A DNA stretch of 64,000 nucleotides. Origin: Stenotrophomonas maltophilia (GTDB lineage Bacteria > Pseudomonadota > Gammaproteobacteria > Xanthomonadales > Xanthomonadaceae). Positions 42,967 through 51,639 of the stretch are shown here, piece after piece. Below the pieces are notes generated by a model. The model saw only the letters and a program-made list of their open reading frames with translations. It searched no databases and was not told the DNA's origin. Positions within the stretch are counted from its first letter, which is position 1, and each line of letters begins with the position of its first letter. The stretch is from positions 23,251-87,250 of the forward strand of contig NZ_RAUX01000012.1 of NCBI RefSeq assembly GCF_013464485.1, in the 5' to 3' direction. Both the position numbers and the translations under genes were made by a program.

Positions 42967-45900
42967 ATGAACACGCGAAATCGTAGAATCCTGGCGGGCG
43001 TTGGCTTCGCCGTCCTCGCCGCCGGTGGCTATCTGGTGCATACGCTGATGGCCGCCCAGGCGCAGGGTGTTCTTGCGCAGGAGCCGATGAACGTACAGGT
43101 GCAGACGCCGCCAGCGTTCATCATGGCGGTGGATGATTCCAATTCGATGATGTTCGAGCGCATGTTCCCGGGTGGCGATGGCCGCATGATCTGGAACAGC
43201 TCGACCGGGAGCTTCTTCAGTGCAGCCGGGCGGTTCAGCGACATCGGCTCGAGTTGCTATGACCGGAACAACAATGCGTACGCGGATTGCTACCTTTACC
43301 TCTATCCGCACAGCGACTTCAACAGCAACTACGGTGCGGGCCAGGCCATCCCGCCGCTGGACATCTTCGGGTTTGCCCGTTCGCACACCTACAATGCGAG
43401 CTACTTCAACCCAGCGGTCACGTACCGTCCCTGGATCCGGGCGGACGGCACACGCTGGGACGACGCCAAGCTGACCGCCGCACTTGTGGATCCTCGTGCT
43501 GGCTTCGCTGGCAACAGGATTTCGTATGACGTGACGAACGTACGTTCGCGCTCAGGTGAAGCGTTCCAGTTCGTCAATGGCATGCGCATTCCGGATCTGA
43601 AGGATACCGACAACCGTTATTACCGTAACGGCAGCTGGCAGACAGCCGCGCGTAGCATTACGTCATCAGTGAAGTATGGTGTGGAGTACTACCCTGCGAC
43701 GTTCTATCTACCGGAGAATGCTCCGGCGCCCTATGGTTACAAGAGTGATGACAACAGCCGCCCGGTGATCGCCGGTGCCTGCGGGCCCAACTGCAATCTG
43801 CGCCGTTACCAGATCAAGAGCGGCAACTACGACATCGACGGGGCCTATGGACTGGCGATCCAGAACTTCGCCAACTGGTTCCAGTATCACCGCAATCGCA
43901 CGCTGGCCATCGTGGGCGCGTCGGTGGAGGCCCTGTACGGTGTCGACAACATGCGCGTGGGCTACTTCACGATCAACGACCTGAAGAACGTGAAGATGCA
44001 CGATCTGGTGACCAACCGCGCCGATCTGTATACGCAGATCTATGGGTTGAATCCGATCAGCGGCACGCCCAACCGTCGTGCCGTGGAGTACCTGGCCGAA
44101 CAATTCCGTCGCACCGACGATGGTGCGCCGGTGATCCGGGCCTGCCAGCGTAATGGTGGCATGCTGTTCACCGACGGCTACACCAATTCGGGCAACACGC
44201 CCAACGGTTCCTTCAACAACGCCGACGCGGTCAACTCGACCCATCTTCCGTCCATTCCGTTTGCGGACGGCTACAGCAACACGATGGCCGACATCACCGC
44301 CGCCTACTATGCGGGCAGCAAGACGCCGTTGCGCGAGGACACGGGCTTCGCCAAGGGGCAGGTTCCGGTGGATGAGAAGTGCGCAACGCTGGACAAGAGT
44401 TCCGTGGAATGGAAACGGCTCGATTGCCAGACGGATCTGCACATGAATTTTTATGGCGTCACGCTCGGGGCGCAGGGGCGCATCTATGGCGTCAATGCCG
44501 CTGCAACAGCCGATCCGTTCAAGAATCCACCGAGCTGGAACAGCAATCCGGATCCGTCGAAGGTTGACGATGGCACGGTCGTCGACGAAATCTGGCACGC
44601 CGCGCTGAACAGCCGTGGCGAGTTCATCAATGCACAGACACCCAATGATGTGACGGTTGCCATGCGTCGCGTCCTGGAGTCGATCACCAGCGGCAAGTCT
44701 CCCTCGGGAACGCTGGGTATGACCGGCGCCCGAATCGGCGTGGGCTCCTTGTCGGTGACGCCCAGCTATGACATCCGCAACAGCGCAACGGACTGGTCGA
44801 GCACGCTCAAGGCGGCGACGGTCAAGATCAACAGCGACCAGGTTGCGGTGTTCAGTGAGGCCTGGGAGGCGTCGGCCAAGCTGTCGTCGACGGGGCGTCG
44901 TATCGTTGCCAACAAGGCGGGTACGGTGGTTGACTTCGGCGAGACCAATATCAGCCTGACCGACCTGTGCAGCAAGCCGGATGGCAAGTACCCAACGATG
45001 CTGGTGTGCTCGGATGTCAAGTTGAAGTCGATCGAGGCCGACCTCGGCTCCGCCATCCGTTACCTGAAAGCTGACGCAACGACCGAGAAGCGCAACGGTG
45101 GCAAGTACCGTGACCGCACGACACCGCTGGGTGACATCGTCACCTCCGCTCCTGTAGTGAGTTCGCCTGTAGACGACTATGGCTACCGCCAGCTCGGAGG
45201 TGACTACGCGGTCAGCTACGCCAAGTACCTTGAGACCAAGGCCAAGGGGCGTCGCTACATGGTCTATGTCGGTGCGAATGACGGCATGCTGCATGCCTTC
45301 GACGGTGGCATGGGTGCATCCGGCGAGATGGACAGCTCCGGTGGTCGCGAGAGCTTTGCCTACATCCCGGCAACTGCATTGGGCCATATGGCGAACCTGC
45401 TGTTCCCCTACAAGGCAGACAGCAAGGACCAGACGTTCCGGCATCGTTACTACGTCGACGGGCCGATCACAGTCTCGGACATGTTGAATGGAAGCACCTG
45501 GCAGACAGGTCTGGTGGGTACGGCCGGTGCCGGTGGTCGCTCCGTGTTTGCCCTGGACGTCAGTACGCCGGATAGCTTCGGTACCGGCCAGGTGATGTGG
45601 GAAATCAATGACATCAACCCGTCGCTGGCCGAGAACGTGCGCAACAACATCGGCTTCGTCCTGGGCAAGCCGGTAATCGTGCCGGTGAAGGAGGGCAACG
45701 GCATCGCGTGGAAGGCCATCTTTGGCAATGGCTACAACAGCCTCAATCGCAAGGCGGTTCTGTTTGTGGTGGACATGGCCAGTGGCAGCGTGCGCATGAT
45801 CCAGGCTGCCGAGGGCAGCTCGGCTAGTGCCATCAGTGGCGACAATGGTCTCGGCAGTGTGGTAGTGGTGGATCGTTGGCGGGGCGACAAGCAGGATCTC

Positions 45901-46737
45901 CGGGGGCGTGATGGCCTGGCCGATACCGTGTACGCGGCCGACCAGCGTGGCGCCATATGGAAGTTCGACCTGACGGACGGCACCAACGCGGCGTTGTCGG
46001 TACCGGTGTTCACCAGCAAGGTGGCCCAGGACACCGATGGTCGCAGTTTCCGCCAGCCGATAACCGGGGGCATGACGGCTGCGACAGGACCGTCTGGTGG
46101 TGTGATGCTGTACTTCGGTACCGGAAGCTTCTCGTTCTACTCGGACAAGGACGACAAGAGCCAGCAGGCGCTGTATGCGTTGAACGATACTTCCGGCAAG
46201 CGTGCGGTGACGACGCTGACGGCCGGCAACCTGGTGCAGTACACGGCTGATACCCCGGCGACCGGCGCGGAGGAGCGCAGGATCGTAGCAGGCAATGCAC
46301 CCGCCGGTGCCCGCGGCTGGATGATCAATCTGCCCACTGGCAATGGTGAGCGTTTCGTCGGAAACCCGCTGCTGGTGAGTGGCATCATGTTCATGCCGAC
46401 TTATGTTCCCAATCTGGAAAGCGTGGGTTGCTCGACAAGCGGCTCGAACTGGTTGTTCGGACTGTCGTCGCTGACGGGTGCAGCGGCGCTGGAGAACGTG
46501 CGGAAGGGCTCGCCCAAGGGCAGTAAGCCCGCGCAGGGGACGGCTGGTATTGCGCTGAAGAGCGAAGGCACCGCGCCGATCCGTGACGTGTCGTTGTCGG
46601 TGATACCGCGATTGGGAAGTGGCAAGGAAGGTCCGCCTGGCGGCAGTTCGTGCTGGATGGTCGTAGGTGCCGCTGGCAGCCAGTCGCTGTATCTTCCGTA
46701 TCCCTGTGGTCGCCAATCCTGGCGCCAGCTCCAATGA
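42967..46737 (+). CDS. pilY1: Type IV pilus tip adhesin/biogenesis protein PilY1
   Basis: A 1256-residue exported protein. A hydrophobic N-terminal segment (about 8-38) is followed by a vWA-like domain whose MIDAS residues fit D56-x-S58-x-S60 (AVDDSNSMM). The C-terminal half has the PilY1 beta-propeller (GDIVTSAPVVSSPVDDYGY, YVGANDGMLHAFDGG, VYAADQRGAIWKFDL). The calcium loop normally DxNxDGxxD reads L978-R-G980-R-D982-G-L-A-D986, lacking its first two ligands. It is the central gene of the minor pilin operon and presumably has roles in pilus extension, adhesion and surface sensing. Confidence 0.93.
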   Translation: MNTRNRRILAGVGFAVLAAGGYLVHTLMAAQAQGVLAQEPMNVQVQTPPAFIMAVDDSNSMMFERMFPGGDGRMIWNSSTGSFFSAAGRFSDIGSSCYDRNNNAYADCYLYLYPHSDFNSNYGAGQAIPPLDIFGFARSHTYNASYFNPAVTYRPWIRADGTRWDDAKLTAALVDPRAGFAGNRISYDVTNVRSRSGEAFQFVNGMRIPDLKDTDNRYYRNGSWQTAARSITSSVKYGVEYYPATFYLPENAPAPYGYKSDDNSRPVIAGACGPNCNLRRYQIKSGNYDIDGAYGLAIQNFANWFQYHRNRTLAIVGASVEALYGVDNMRVGYFTINDLKNVKMHDLVTNRADLYTQIYGLNPISGTPNRRAVEYLAEQFRRTDDGAPVIRACQRNGGMLFTDGYTNSGNTPNGSFNNADAVNSTHLPSIPFADGYSNTMADITAAYYAGSKTPLREDTGFAKGQVPVDEKCATLDKSSVEWKRLDCQTDLHMNFYGVTLGAQGRIYGVNAAATADPFKNPPSWNSNPDPSKVDDGTVVDEIWHAALNSRGEFINAQTPNDVTVAMRRVLESITSGKSPSGTLGMTGARIGVGSLSVTPSYDIRNSATDWSSTLKAATVKINSDQVAVFSEAWEASAKLSSTGRRIVANKAGTVVDFGETNISLTDLCSKPDGKYPTMLVCSDVKLKSIEADLGSAIRYLKADATTEKRNGGKYRDRTTPLGDIVTSAPVVSSPVDDYGYRQLGGDYAVSYAKYLETKAKGRRYMVYVGANDGMLHAFDGGMGASGEMDSSGGRESFAYIPATALGHMANLLFPYKADSKDQTFRHRYYVDGPITVSDMLNGSTWQTGLVGTAGAGGRSVFALDVSTPDSFGTGQVMWEINDINPSLAENVRNNIGFVLGKPVIVPVKEGNGIAWKAIFGNGYNSLNRKAVLFVVDMASGSVRMIQAAEGSSASAISGDNGLGSVVVVDRWRGDKQDLRGRDGLADTVYAADQRGAIWKFDLTDGTNAALSVPVFTSKVAQDTDGRSFRQPITGGMTAATGPSGGVMLYFGTGSFSFYSDKDDKSQQALYALNDTSGKRAVTTLTAGNLVQYTADTPATGAEERRIVAGNAPAGARGWMINLPTGNGERFVGNPLLVSGIMFMPTYVPNLESVGCSTSGSNWLFGLSSLTGAAALENVRKGSPKGSKPAQGTAGIALKSEGTAPIRDVSLSVIPRLGSGKEGPPGGSSCWMVVGAAGSQSLYLPYPCGRQSWRQLQ

Positions 46738-46760
46738 CTACGGTTCGAGGAACTCCTTCC

Positions 46761-47168
46761 ATGTTGAGCATGTCCTCGCCTCGTCGGGCAGGTGGTTTCA
46801 CACTGATTGAGCTGATGGTGGTGGTGATCGTCATCGGTATCCTGGCCGCGATCGTCATCCCGTCCTACCAGCAGTACGTGCGTCGCTCGCACCGCGCAGC
46901 GGTGAAGGCTGATCTGGTTGAGTATGCGCAGCGAGCCGAGCGTTATCATTCGAGCAACAACTCTTACTCGGGCTTTACATTGCCCAGCAAGGTATCGCCA
47001 CGCGAGGGCGGTACCGCGCGCTACAACCTGGCATTCAAGGGAGACGGCACGACCTTCACCATCACCGCCAGCCCGCAGGGCACCCAGGTCAAGGACAGCT
47101 GCGGCAAATTGAGCCTTGACCAGGCCAACCGCAAGACAGCAGAGGGGACGCTGTCCGATTGCTGGTAA
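46761..47168 (+). CDS. pilE: Type IV pilus minor pilin, PilE-like
   Basis: A 135-residue pilin-like protein with prepilin site RAGG-FTLIELMVVVIVIGILAAIVIPSYQQYV, glutamate at +5, and a short globular domain with a C-terminal disulphide pair (DSCGKL and SDCW). It matches PilE-type minor pilins that close the fimT-pilVWXY1-E operon in Xanthomonadaceae and Pseudomonas. The ATG at 46761 has a GAGG element about 10 bases upstream; an ATG at 46734 overlapping the pilY1 stop is an alternative. Confidence 0.9.
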   Translation: MLSMSSPRRAGGFTLIELMVVVIVIGILAAIVIPSYQQYVRRSHRAAVKADLVEYAQRAERYHSSNNSYSGFTLPSKVSPREGGTARYNLAFKGDGTTFTITASPQGTQVKDSCGKLSLDQANRKTAEGTLSDCW

Positions 47169-47176
47169 ATCAGGTG

Positions 47177-47205
47177 TTGATCTTCCTGTGAACGACCAGT
47201 ACAAT
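47177..47205 (+). promoter_or_regulatory. Promoter of tRNA-Asn
   Basis: TTGATC (47177-47182), 17-base spacer, TACAAT (47200-47205), ending 10 bases before the tRNA. A near-consensus sigma-70 pair. Confidence 0.75.
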
Positions 47206-47215
47206 GCGCCTCCTC

Positions 47216-47292
47216 GCCCGAATAGCTCAGCCGGTTAGAGCACTTGACTGTTAATCAGGGGGTCGTTGGTTCGAGTCCAACTTCGGGCGCCA
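47216..47292 (+). tRNA. tRNA-Asn (GTT)
   Basis: A 77-base tRNA with encoded CCA. The acceptor stem is GCCCGAA/TTCGGGC, the anticodon loop is CTGTTAA with anticodon GTT, and the T-arm is TTGGTTCGAGTCCAA. It has its own promoter and terminator. Confidence 0.97.
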
Positions 47293-47304
47293 GATACTGC
47301 AGAA

Positions 47305-47333
47305 GCCGCGAGAAATCGCGGCTTTTGTTTTTT
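47305..47333 (+). terminator. Intrinsic terminator of tRNA-Asn
   Basis: Stem GCCGCGA/TCGCGGC with loop GAAA, followed by TTTTGTTTTTT. Confidence 0.9.
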
Positions 47334-47344
47334 CCGGGAGTCTG

Positions 47345-47875
47345 TCAGCAGGGCAATGTGCGGTCCACGCGTTCGCTGCGGGCACGGCCGCCATTGTTGA
47401 CGACCAGCCTGCCATGCAGCCGGCTTCCCGCGCAGATGCGCAGGGTCATGTTGGCGCCGGGGCTGCGTCCGTCAGGCTGGAAGAACAGCATTGGCCGTCC
47501 ACTGCTGGCCTGGGCAATGATCGCGATGTCGGTACGGCCCAGATGGTGGGCCAGGATGGCGTCCGGAGATCCTGGCGTGCCACGTTTCCCGCCACTGCGA
47601 TAGATGATCCATCCGGCGCTCCAGTCGAGGGAGCAGTGCTCACCGTCATCGCTGGCGCACAGTCCGATCAGTTCGCGGCGTTTCAGGGCTTCACTGCGCG
47701 CGCTGGAGAAACTGGCGTGCAGAGTCAACTGCAGCGCATCCGCACGGTGCCGCAACAGCGACGAATGCAGGGCGGGCCAGCCTGCTGCCAGCATCACGGC
47801 AAGTACCGCGACCACCACCAGAAGTTCGACCAGATGCATGCCTCGCGGCGGGGCGGGGGTGGGGAAGCGGCGCAT
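47345..47875 (-). CDS. FimT-like type IV pilus pseudopilin on the opposite strand
   Basis: A 176-residue GspH/FimT-type pseudopilin. The prepilin peptidase site is PPRG-MHLVELLVVVAVLAVMLAAG, with glutamate at +5 and methionine instead of phenylalanine at +1. The globular region contains GLCASDDGEHCSLDWSAGWIIY, the segment that defines FimT proteins; some FimT proteins bind DNA for natural transformation. It is separate from the minor pilin operon and convergent with it across tRNA-Asn. comEC, the DNA uptake channel gene, is about 7 kb away. Role in uptake is inference. Confidence 0.87.
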   Translation of the reverse strand: MRRFPTPAPPRGMHLVELLVVVAVLAVMLAAGWPALHSSLLRHRADALQLTLHASFSSARSEALKRRELIGLCASDDGEHCSLDWSAGWIIYRSGGKRGTPGSPDAILAHHLGRTDIAIIAQASSGRPMLFFQPDGRSPGANMTLRICAGSRLHGRLVVNNGGRARSERVDRTLPC

Positions 47876-47972
47876 GCGTCCAGCCTCCCCTGTCCAGCGC
47901 CGGCGGGGCCATCAGGCACCACCGCGCCCGACTGCCCGGAAACCCCTCAGCCGGCCGTCACCCCTTGCCCCG

Positions 47973-47978
47973 TATACT
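47973..47978 (+). promoter_or_regulatory. Possible -10 element of uvrB
   Basis: TATACT, 26 bases before the uvrB ATG. No good -35 box is seen at the right distance. Confidence 0.35.
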
Positions 47979-48004
47979 GATCCTTCCCGGGAACTGGCAA
48001 CACC

Positions 48005-50029
48005 ATGAGCGACCGTTTCGAACTCGTCTCGCCGTATTCGCCGGCCGGCGACCAGCCTGATGCCATCGCGAAGCTGACCAGCAACTTCGAAGCGGGCATC
48101 GCCAAGCAGACCTTGCTGGGCGTCACTGGCTCGGGCAAGACCTATACCATCGCCAACGTCATCCAGAACGTGCAGAAGCCGACGCTGATCATGGCGCCGA
48201 ACAAGACGCTGGCGGCGCAGCTGTACGGCGAGTTCAAGGCATTCTTTCCGCACAACGCGGTCGAGTATTTCGTCAGCTATTACGACTACTACCAGCCGGA
48301 AGCCTACGTGCCGTCGTCGGATACCTTCATCGAGAAGGACAGTTCGATCAACGAGCACATCGAGCAGATGCGCCTGGCCGCGACCAAGACCCTGCTGTCG
48401 CGCCCGGATGCGATCGTGGTGGCGACGGTGTCGGCGATCTACGGCCTGGGTGCACCGGAAGACTACCTGTCGTTGCGCCTGATCCTGTCCAAGGGCGAGC
48501 GCATCGACCAGCGCGACCTGATCAACCACCTCACCCAGCTGCAGTACACGCGCAACGAGTACGAGCTGCAGCGCGGTACGTTCCGCGTGCGTGGTGAAGT
48601 GATCGACGTGTTCCCGGCCGAGTCGGACAGCGAAGCCCTGCGCCTGGAGCTGTTCGATGGCGAGGTCGAGAAGATCACCTTGTTCGATCCGCTCACCGGC
48701 GAGACGCTGCGCAACATGCAGCGCTTCACGGTGTATCCGAAGACCCACTACGCCACCACGCGCGAGCGCGTGCTGGCGGCGATCGAGACGATCAAGGTCG
48801 AGTTGAAGGAGCGCCTGGAGCAGCTGTATGCGCAGAACAAGCTGGTCGAGGCGCAGCGCCTGGCGCAGCGCACCCAGTTCGATCTGGAAATGATGGCGGA
48901 GGTCGGTTACTGCAACGGCATCGAGAATTACTCCCGGCATCTGACCGGCAAGAATGCCGGCGAGCCGCCGCCGACCCTGTTCGACTACCTGCCGGCAGAT
49001 GCGCTGCTGGTGATCGACGAATCGCACGTGACCATTCCGCAGATCGGCGCCATGTTCAAGGGCGACCGCTCGCGCAAGGAGACCCTGGTCGAGTTCGGTT
49101 TCCGCCTGCCCTCGGCGCTGGACAACCGTCCACTGCGCTTCGAGGAGTGGGAAGAGCGCTGCCCGCGCAGCATCTATGTGTCCGCCACGCCGGGTCCGTA
49201 TGAGTACCGCGAGGCCGGCGACGAGATCACCGAGCTGGTGGTGCGCCCGACCGGCTTGATCGATCCCGTGGTGGAGATCCGTCCGGTGGGCACCCAGGTC
49301 GATGACCTGATGAGCGAGGCCAATGCGCGCATCAAGGCCGGTGACCGTGTACTGGTCACCACGCTGACCAAGCGCATGGCCGAGAACCTCACCGAATACC
49401 TGACCGAACACGGCATCCGGGTCCGCTACCTGCATTCGGATGTGGACACGGTCGAGCGTGTGGAGATCATCCGCGATCTGCGCCTGGGCAAGTTCGACGT
49501 GCTGGTGGGCATCAACCTGTTGCGCGAAGGCCTGGACATGCCCGAAGTGTCGCTGGTGGCGATCCTCGATGCCGACAAGGAGGGCTTCCTGCGCTCCACC
49601 GGTTCGCTGATCCAGACCATCGGCCGTGCCGCCCGCAATGTACGTGGCAAGGCGATCCTGTATGCGGACAAGATCACCCGTTCGATGCAGGCGGCGATCG
49701 ATGAGACCGATCGCCGTCGCGCCAAGCAGGTCGAGTACAACGAGCAGCACGGCATCGTGCCGCGCTCGGTCGCGCGCCCGATCGTCGACGTGCTTGAAGG
49801 AGCGCGTTCGGACGCCGCCGAGAAGGAGGCCAGGAAGGGCAAGGGCAAGGGCCGGGCGGGAGTGGCCGAAGAGGGTGCCGACTACCGTTCACTCAGCCCG
49901 ACGCAGTTGGCGGCCCGGCTCAAGGCGCTGGAACAGCAGATGTACCAGCACGCCAAGGACCTGGAATTCGAGGACGCCGCACGCGTGCGCGACCAGATCC
50001 GGCAGCTGAAGGAGGCCAGTCTGGGCTGA
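48005..50029 (+). CDS. uvrB: Excinuclease ABC subunit B
   Basis: A 674-residue DNA damage-recognition helicase of nucleotide excision repair. Walker A is GVTGSGKTY near residues 38-46, the beta-hairpin that probes DNA is [12 protein letters not shown], and helicase motifs [19 protein letters not shown] and TIGRAARN follow. The C-terminal UVR domain (about 628-665, [24 protein letters not shown]) binds UvrC. A basic linker ([12 protein letters not shown]) precedes it. Full length. The 5' end of uvrC is present at the right edge of the same window. Confidence 0.97.
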   Translation: MSDRFELVSPYSPAGDQPDAIAKLTSNFEAGIAKQTLLGVTGSGKTYTIANVIQNVQKPTLIMAPNKTLAAQLYGEFKAFFPHNAVEYFVSYYDYYQPEAYVPSSDTFIEKDSSINEHIEQMRLAATKTLLSRPDAIVVATVSAIYGLGAPEDYLSLRLILSKGERIDQRDLINHLTQLQYTRNEYELQRGTFRVRGEVIDVFPAESDSEALRLELFDGEVEKITLFDPLTGETLRNMQRFTVYPKTHYATTRERVLAAIETIKVELKERLEQLYAQNKLVEAQRLAQRTQFDLEMMAEVGYCNGIENYSRHLTGKNAGEPPPTLFDYLPADALLVIDESHVTIPQIGAMFKGDRSRKETLVEFGFRLPSALDNRPLRFEEWEERCPRSIYVSATPGPYEYREAGDEITELVVRPTGLIDPVVEIRPVGTQVDDLMSEANARIKAGDRVLVTTLTKRMAENLTEYLTEHGIRVRYLHSDVDTVERVEIIRDLRLGKFDVLVGINLLREGLDMPEVSLVAILDADKEGFLRSTGSLIQTIGRAARNVRGKAILYADKITRSMQAAIDETDRRRAKQVEYNEQHGIVPRSVARPIVDVLEGARSDAAEKEARKGKGKGRAGVAEEGADYRSLSPTQLAARLKALEQQMYQHAKDLEFEDAARVRDQIRQLKEASLG

Positions 50030-50062
50030 ACGCGGCGGCGCAGCATCATCTTCACAAAAGTG

Positions 50063-50091
50063 TTGCGCTTCACGGCCTGCATCCGTAATAT
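50063..50091 (+). promoter_or_regulatory. Promoter of the first tRNA-Val
   Basis: TTGCGC (50063-50068), 17-base spacer, TAATAT (50086-50091), 44 bases before the tRNA. Confidence 0.6.
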
Positions 50092-50135
50092 ACGCGGCCT
50101 GCACCGACGCAATCGCGGAAATGCAGCAGCAAAAC

Positions 50136-50210
50136 GGGCGGTTAGCTCAGCGGTAGAGCACTACCTTGACATGGTAGGGGTCACAGGTTCGAACCCTGTA
50201 CCGCCCACCA
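50136..50210 (+). tRNA. tRNA-Val (GAC), first copy
   Basis: A 75-base tRNA with encoded CCA. Acceptor stem GGGCGGT/ACCGCCC, anticodon stem CTACC/GGTAG with loop TTGACAT (anticodon GAC), T-arm ACAGGTTCGAACCCTGT. Confidence 0.97.
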
Positions 50211-50247
50211 CGAAGTCTTCGGAAGGAGGCTGTCGTGGACTGCAAAG

Positions 50248-50270
50248 CCCGGCCCTGGCGCCGGGTTTTT
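50248..50270 (+). terminator. Terminator-like hairpin between the two tRNA-Val genes
   Basis: Stem CCCGGC/GCCGGG with loop CCTGGC, followed by TTTTT. It would reduce read-through into the second tRNA-Val. Confidence 0.7.
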
Positions 50271-50308
50271 ACGTAGCAAGGCCAGCTTTCATGCGGCAGG
50301 AACAAGAT

Positions 50309-50383
50309 GGGCGGTTAGCTCAGCGGTAGAGCACTACCTTGACATGGTAGGGGTCACAGGTTCGAACCCTGTACCGCCCACCA
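50309..50383 (+). tRNA. tRNA-Val (GAC), second copy
   Basis: Identical in all 75 positions to the copy at 50136-50210, including CCA. Confidence 0.97.
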
Positions 50384-50427
50384 CCTGGCTCCCGGCATCG
50401 CCGGTGCAGCGGTGGATCACGATGGAA

Positions 50428-50450
50428 GCCGGCCTTGGGCCGGCTTTTTT
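50428..50450 (+). terminator. Intrinsic terminator after tRNA-Val
   Basis: Stem GCCGGCC/GGCCGGC with loop TTG, followed by TTTTTT. Confidence 0.9.
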
Positions 50451-50486
50451 CGTTCTGGCTGGCCGCCGTCGGAGCAGCCTTGGCGC

Positions 50487-50804
50487 TCATTCATTGATGC
50501 TGATCATGCGCTGCAGTCGCCAGTGCCCGTCCACGCGTTCCCAGACCTGCGCGAAACGCGCCGGGCCGGCATGCCGCTGTGGGGCGTCGGCCTGCAGGGG
50601 CTGGTTGCCTACGCGCAGCACGCGGCCCTGGCGCAGCCGATAGAGCTGCAAGGGGGCGGCGGCTGCATGCCGATCCTGCACCGGCGGTGTTCCTGCACTC
50701 CCCGCGTCGGCCTGCAGGATCTGGCTGCGCAGGGAAGGGTCCCCGGCGTCGGCATCGCGGCCGAACAGGCCAGCGCACAACAGCAGCAGGGCAAGCATCG
50801 GCAT
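50487..50804 (-). CDS. Small exported protein, possibly NTF2-like
   Basis: A 105-residue protein with a signal peptide (MPMLALLLLCAGLFGRDADAG; cleavage probably after ADA). The C-terminal segment RFAQVWERVDGHWRLQRMISI resembles the last two strands of NTF2-like/SnoaL-like domains, but the protein is shorter than such a domain, so it may be a shortened or divergent member. No function can be assigned. It ends close to the tRNA-Val terminator. Confidence 0.6.
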   Translation of the reverse strand: MPMLALLLLCAGLFGRDADAGDPSLRSQILQADAGSAGTPPVQDRHAAAAPLQLYRLRQGRVLRVGNQPLQADAPQRHAGPARFAQVWERVDGHWRLQRMISINE

Positions 50805-51131
50805 GGCACGGTGCTCCGGAGAAGGGAGTCCAGCGTGGCACTGCCCCCTGCGGCGTGAAACCGGTATGCGACGAAAGCCGGTAAAGCGTGCGCCAATGCG
50901 CCCCGGGAAGGATGAATCTGGGGTCGGAAAGGTCCGCGCCGTCGTTGCAGGCGCTCTGGCGTTGTGGCCAGCGCGGGTTGGCCGCGTCCGGCTGTCGCGC
51001 GCGAGCGATGCTTTGGCGATGGTGTCGCGGGGGCGTCAATCAGATGTTCCCAGCCCGCTCGTCAGCGCATCGCATGTACTACAGTGGTGCCTGCGCAGGC
51101 ATCCTCCATCCACTGCCAGGATCTTTCACCG
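50805..51131. other. 327-base region without a clear gene
   Basis: Frames here are arginine/alanine-rich and look like chance open frames. It should contain the promoter for the minus-strand gene at 50487-50804 and for the small plus-strand gene at 51132; a -10-like TACAGT lies near 51078. No repeats or stable terminator seen. Confidence 0.5.
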
Positions 51132-51272
51132 ATGAGCGACCACGTGCCGGTTTCCAAGCCCAATCCGTTCTTTGAACTGCTGTTCGGCGGCAACATGCTG
51201 GAAGGCACCTTCAAGGCGGTGATCTGGGTGGCCCTGCTGGCGGCGGTGCTGGCTTGGACCACATTCCGCTGA
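51132..51272 (+). CDS. Small membrane protein, 46 residues
   Basis: A short open frame starting MSDHVPVSKPNPFFELLFGG, with one predicted membrane helix near the C-terminus (AVIWVALLAAVLAWTTF). AGGA lies about 11 bases before the ATG. I do not recognise the family. Composition (charged start, single clean hydrophobic helix, stop soon after) is like known small membrane proteins, so it looks real, but only conservation would prove it. Confidence 0.5.
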   Translation: MSDHVPVSKPNPFFELLFGGNMLEGTFKAVIWVALLAAVLAWTTFR

Positions 51273-51324
51273 GCCATTGCGCCGCCCCGCAGCCTCTGTT
51301 GCATGCGGCGTTGCTGGCCTGCGC

Positions 51325-51609
51325 TCAGGAGCTGAAGGCCTGGCGCAGGCTGAGCAGGGTGGCCTGGCGATGTTCCTTTGCGGTCGCTTCGCCCATCTCG
51401 AGTTCCTGCAGGCGCAAGCCGACCAGGGTCATCGACAGCGCATAGCCGCGCGCCGCATCGGACGCACGCGAAAGACCGAGCGCGCGGCGCGTCAGCGCGT
51501 TCACGTGTTCCAGGTCGGGCAGCAGCCCCAGGTAGGCGCGTTCGGCGCTGTCCAGGTCAGGGGCACGCAGGATCGCGTGCGCTTCAGCAGCAGGGGAGAC
51601 GGAGGCCAT
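51325..51609 (-). CDS. Unknown small helical protein
   Basis: A 94-residue, mostly alpha-helical protein without signal peptide or membrane helix. The ATG has AAGGAC 7 bases upstream. The helical repeats (LLPDLEHVNALTRRALGLSRASDAARGYALSMTLVGLRLQELEM) and the ordinary codon use support a real gene. Family and function unknown. It lies just upstream of mipA on the same strand sense, but they are separated by 30 bases in convergent order of reading (mipA is transcribed first). Confidence 0.6.
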   Translation of the reverse strand: MASVSPAAEAHAILRAPDLDSAERAYLGLLPDLEHVNALTRRALGLSRASDAARGYALSMTLVGLRLQELEMGEATAKEHRQATLLSLRQAFSS

Positions 51610-51639
51610 GGGGGGTCCTTGTCCGTTGCGGGCGCTCGA

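Noticed and set aside
43708-46734. 1008-codon open frame antisense to pilY1
   Set aside because: Arginine/histidine-rich shadow of a clear PilY1 gene; no start context or domain.
47216-47292. tRNA-Asn as an integration site of a genomic island
   Set aside because: I looked for a second copy of the tRNA 3' end nearby and saw none, and no integrase gene lies next to it.
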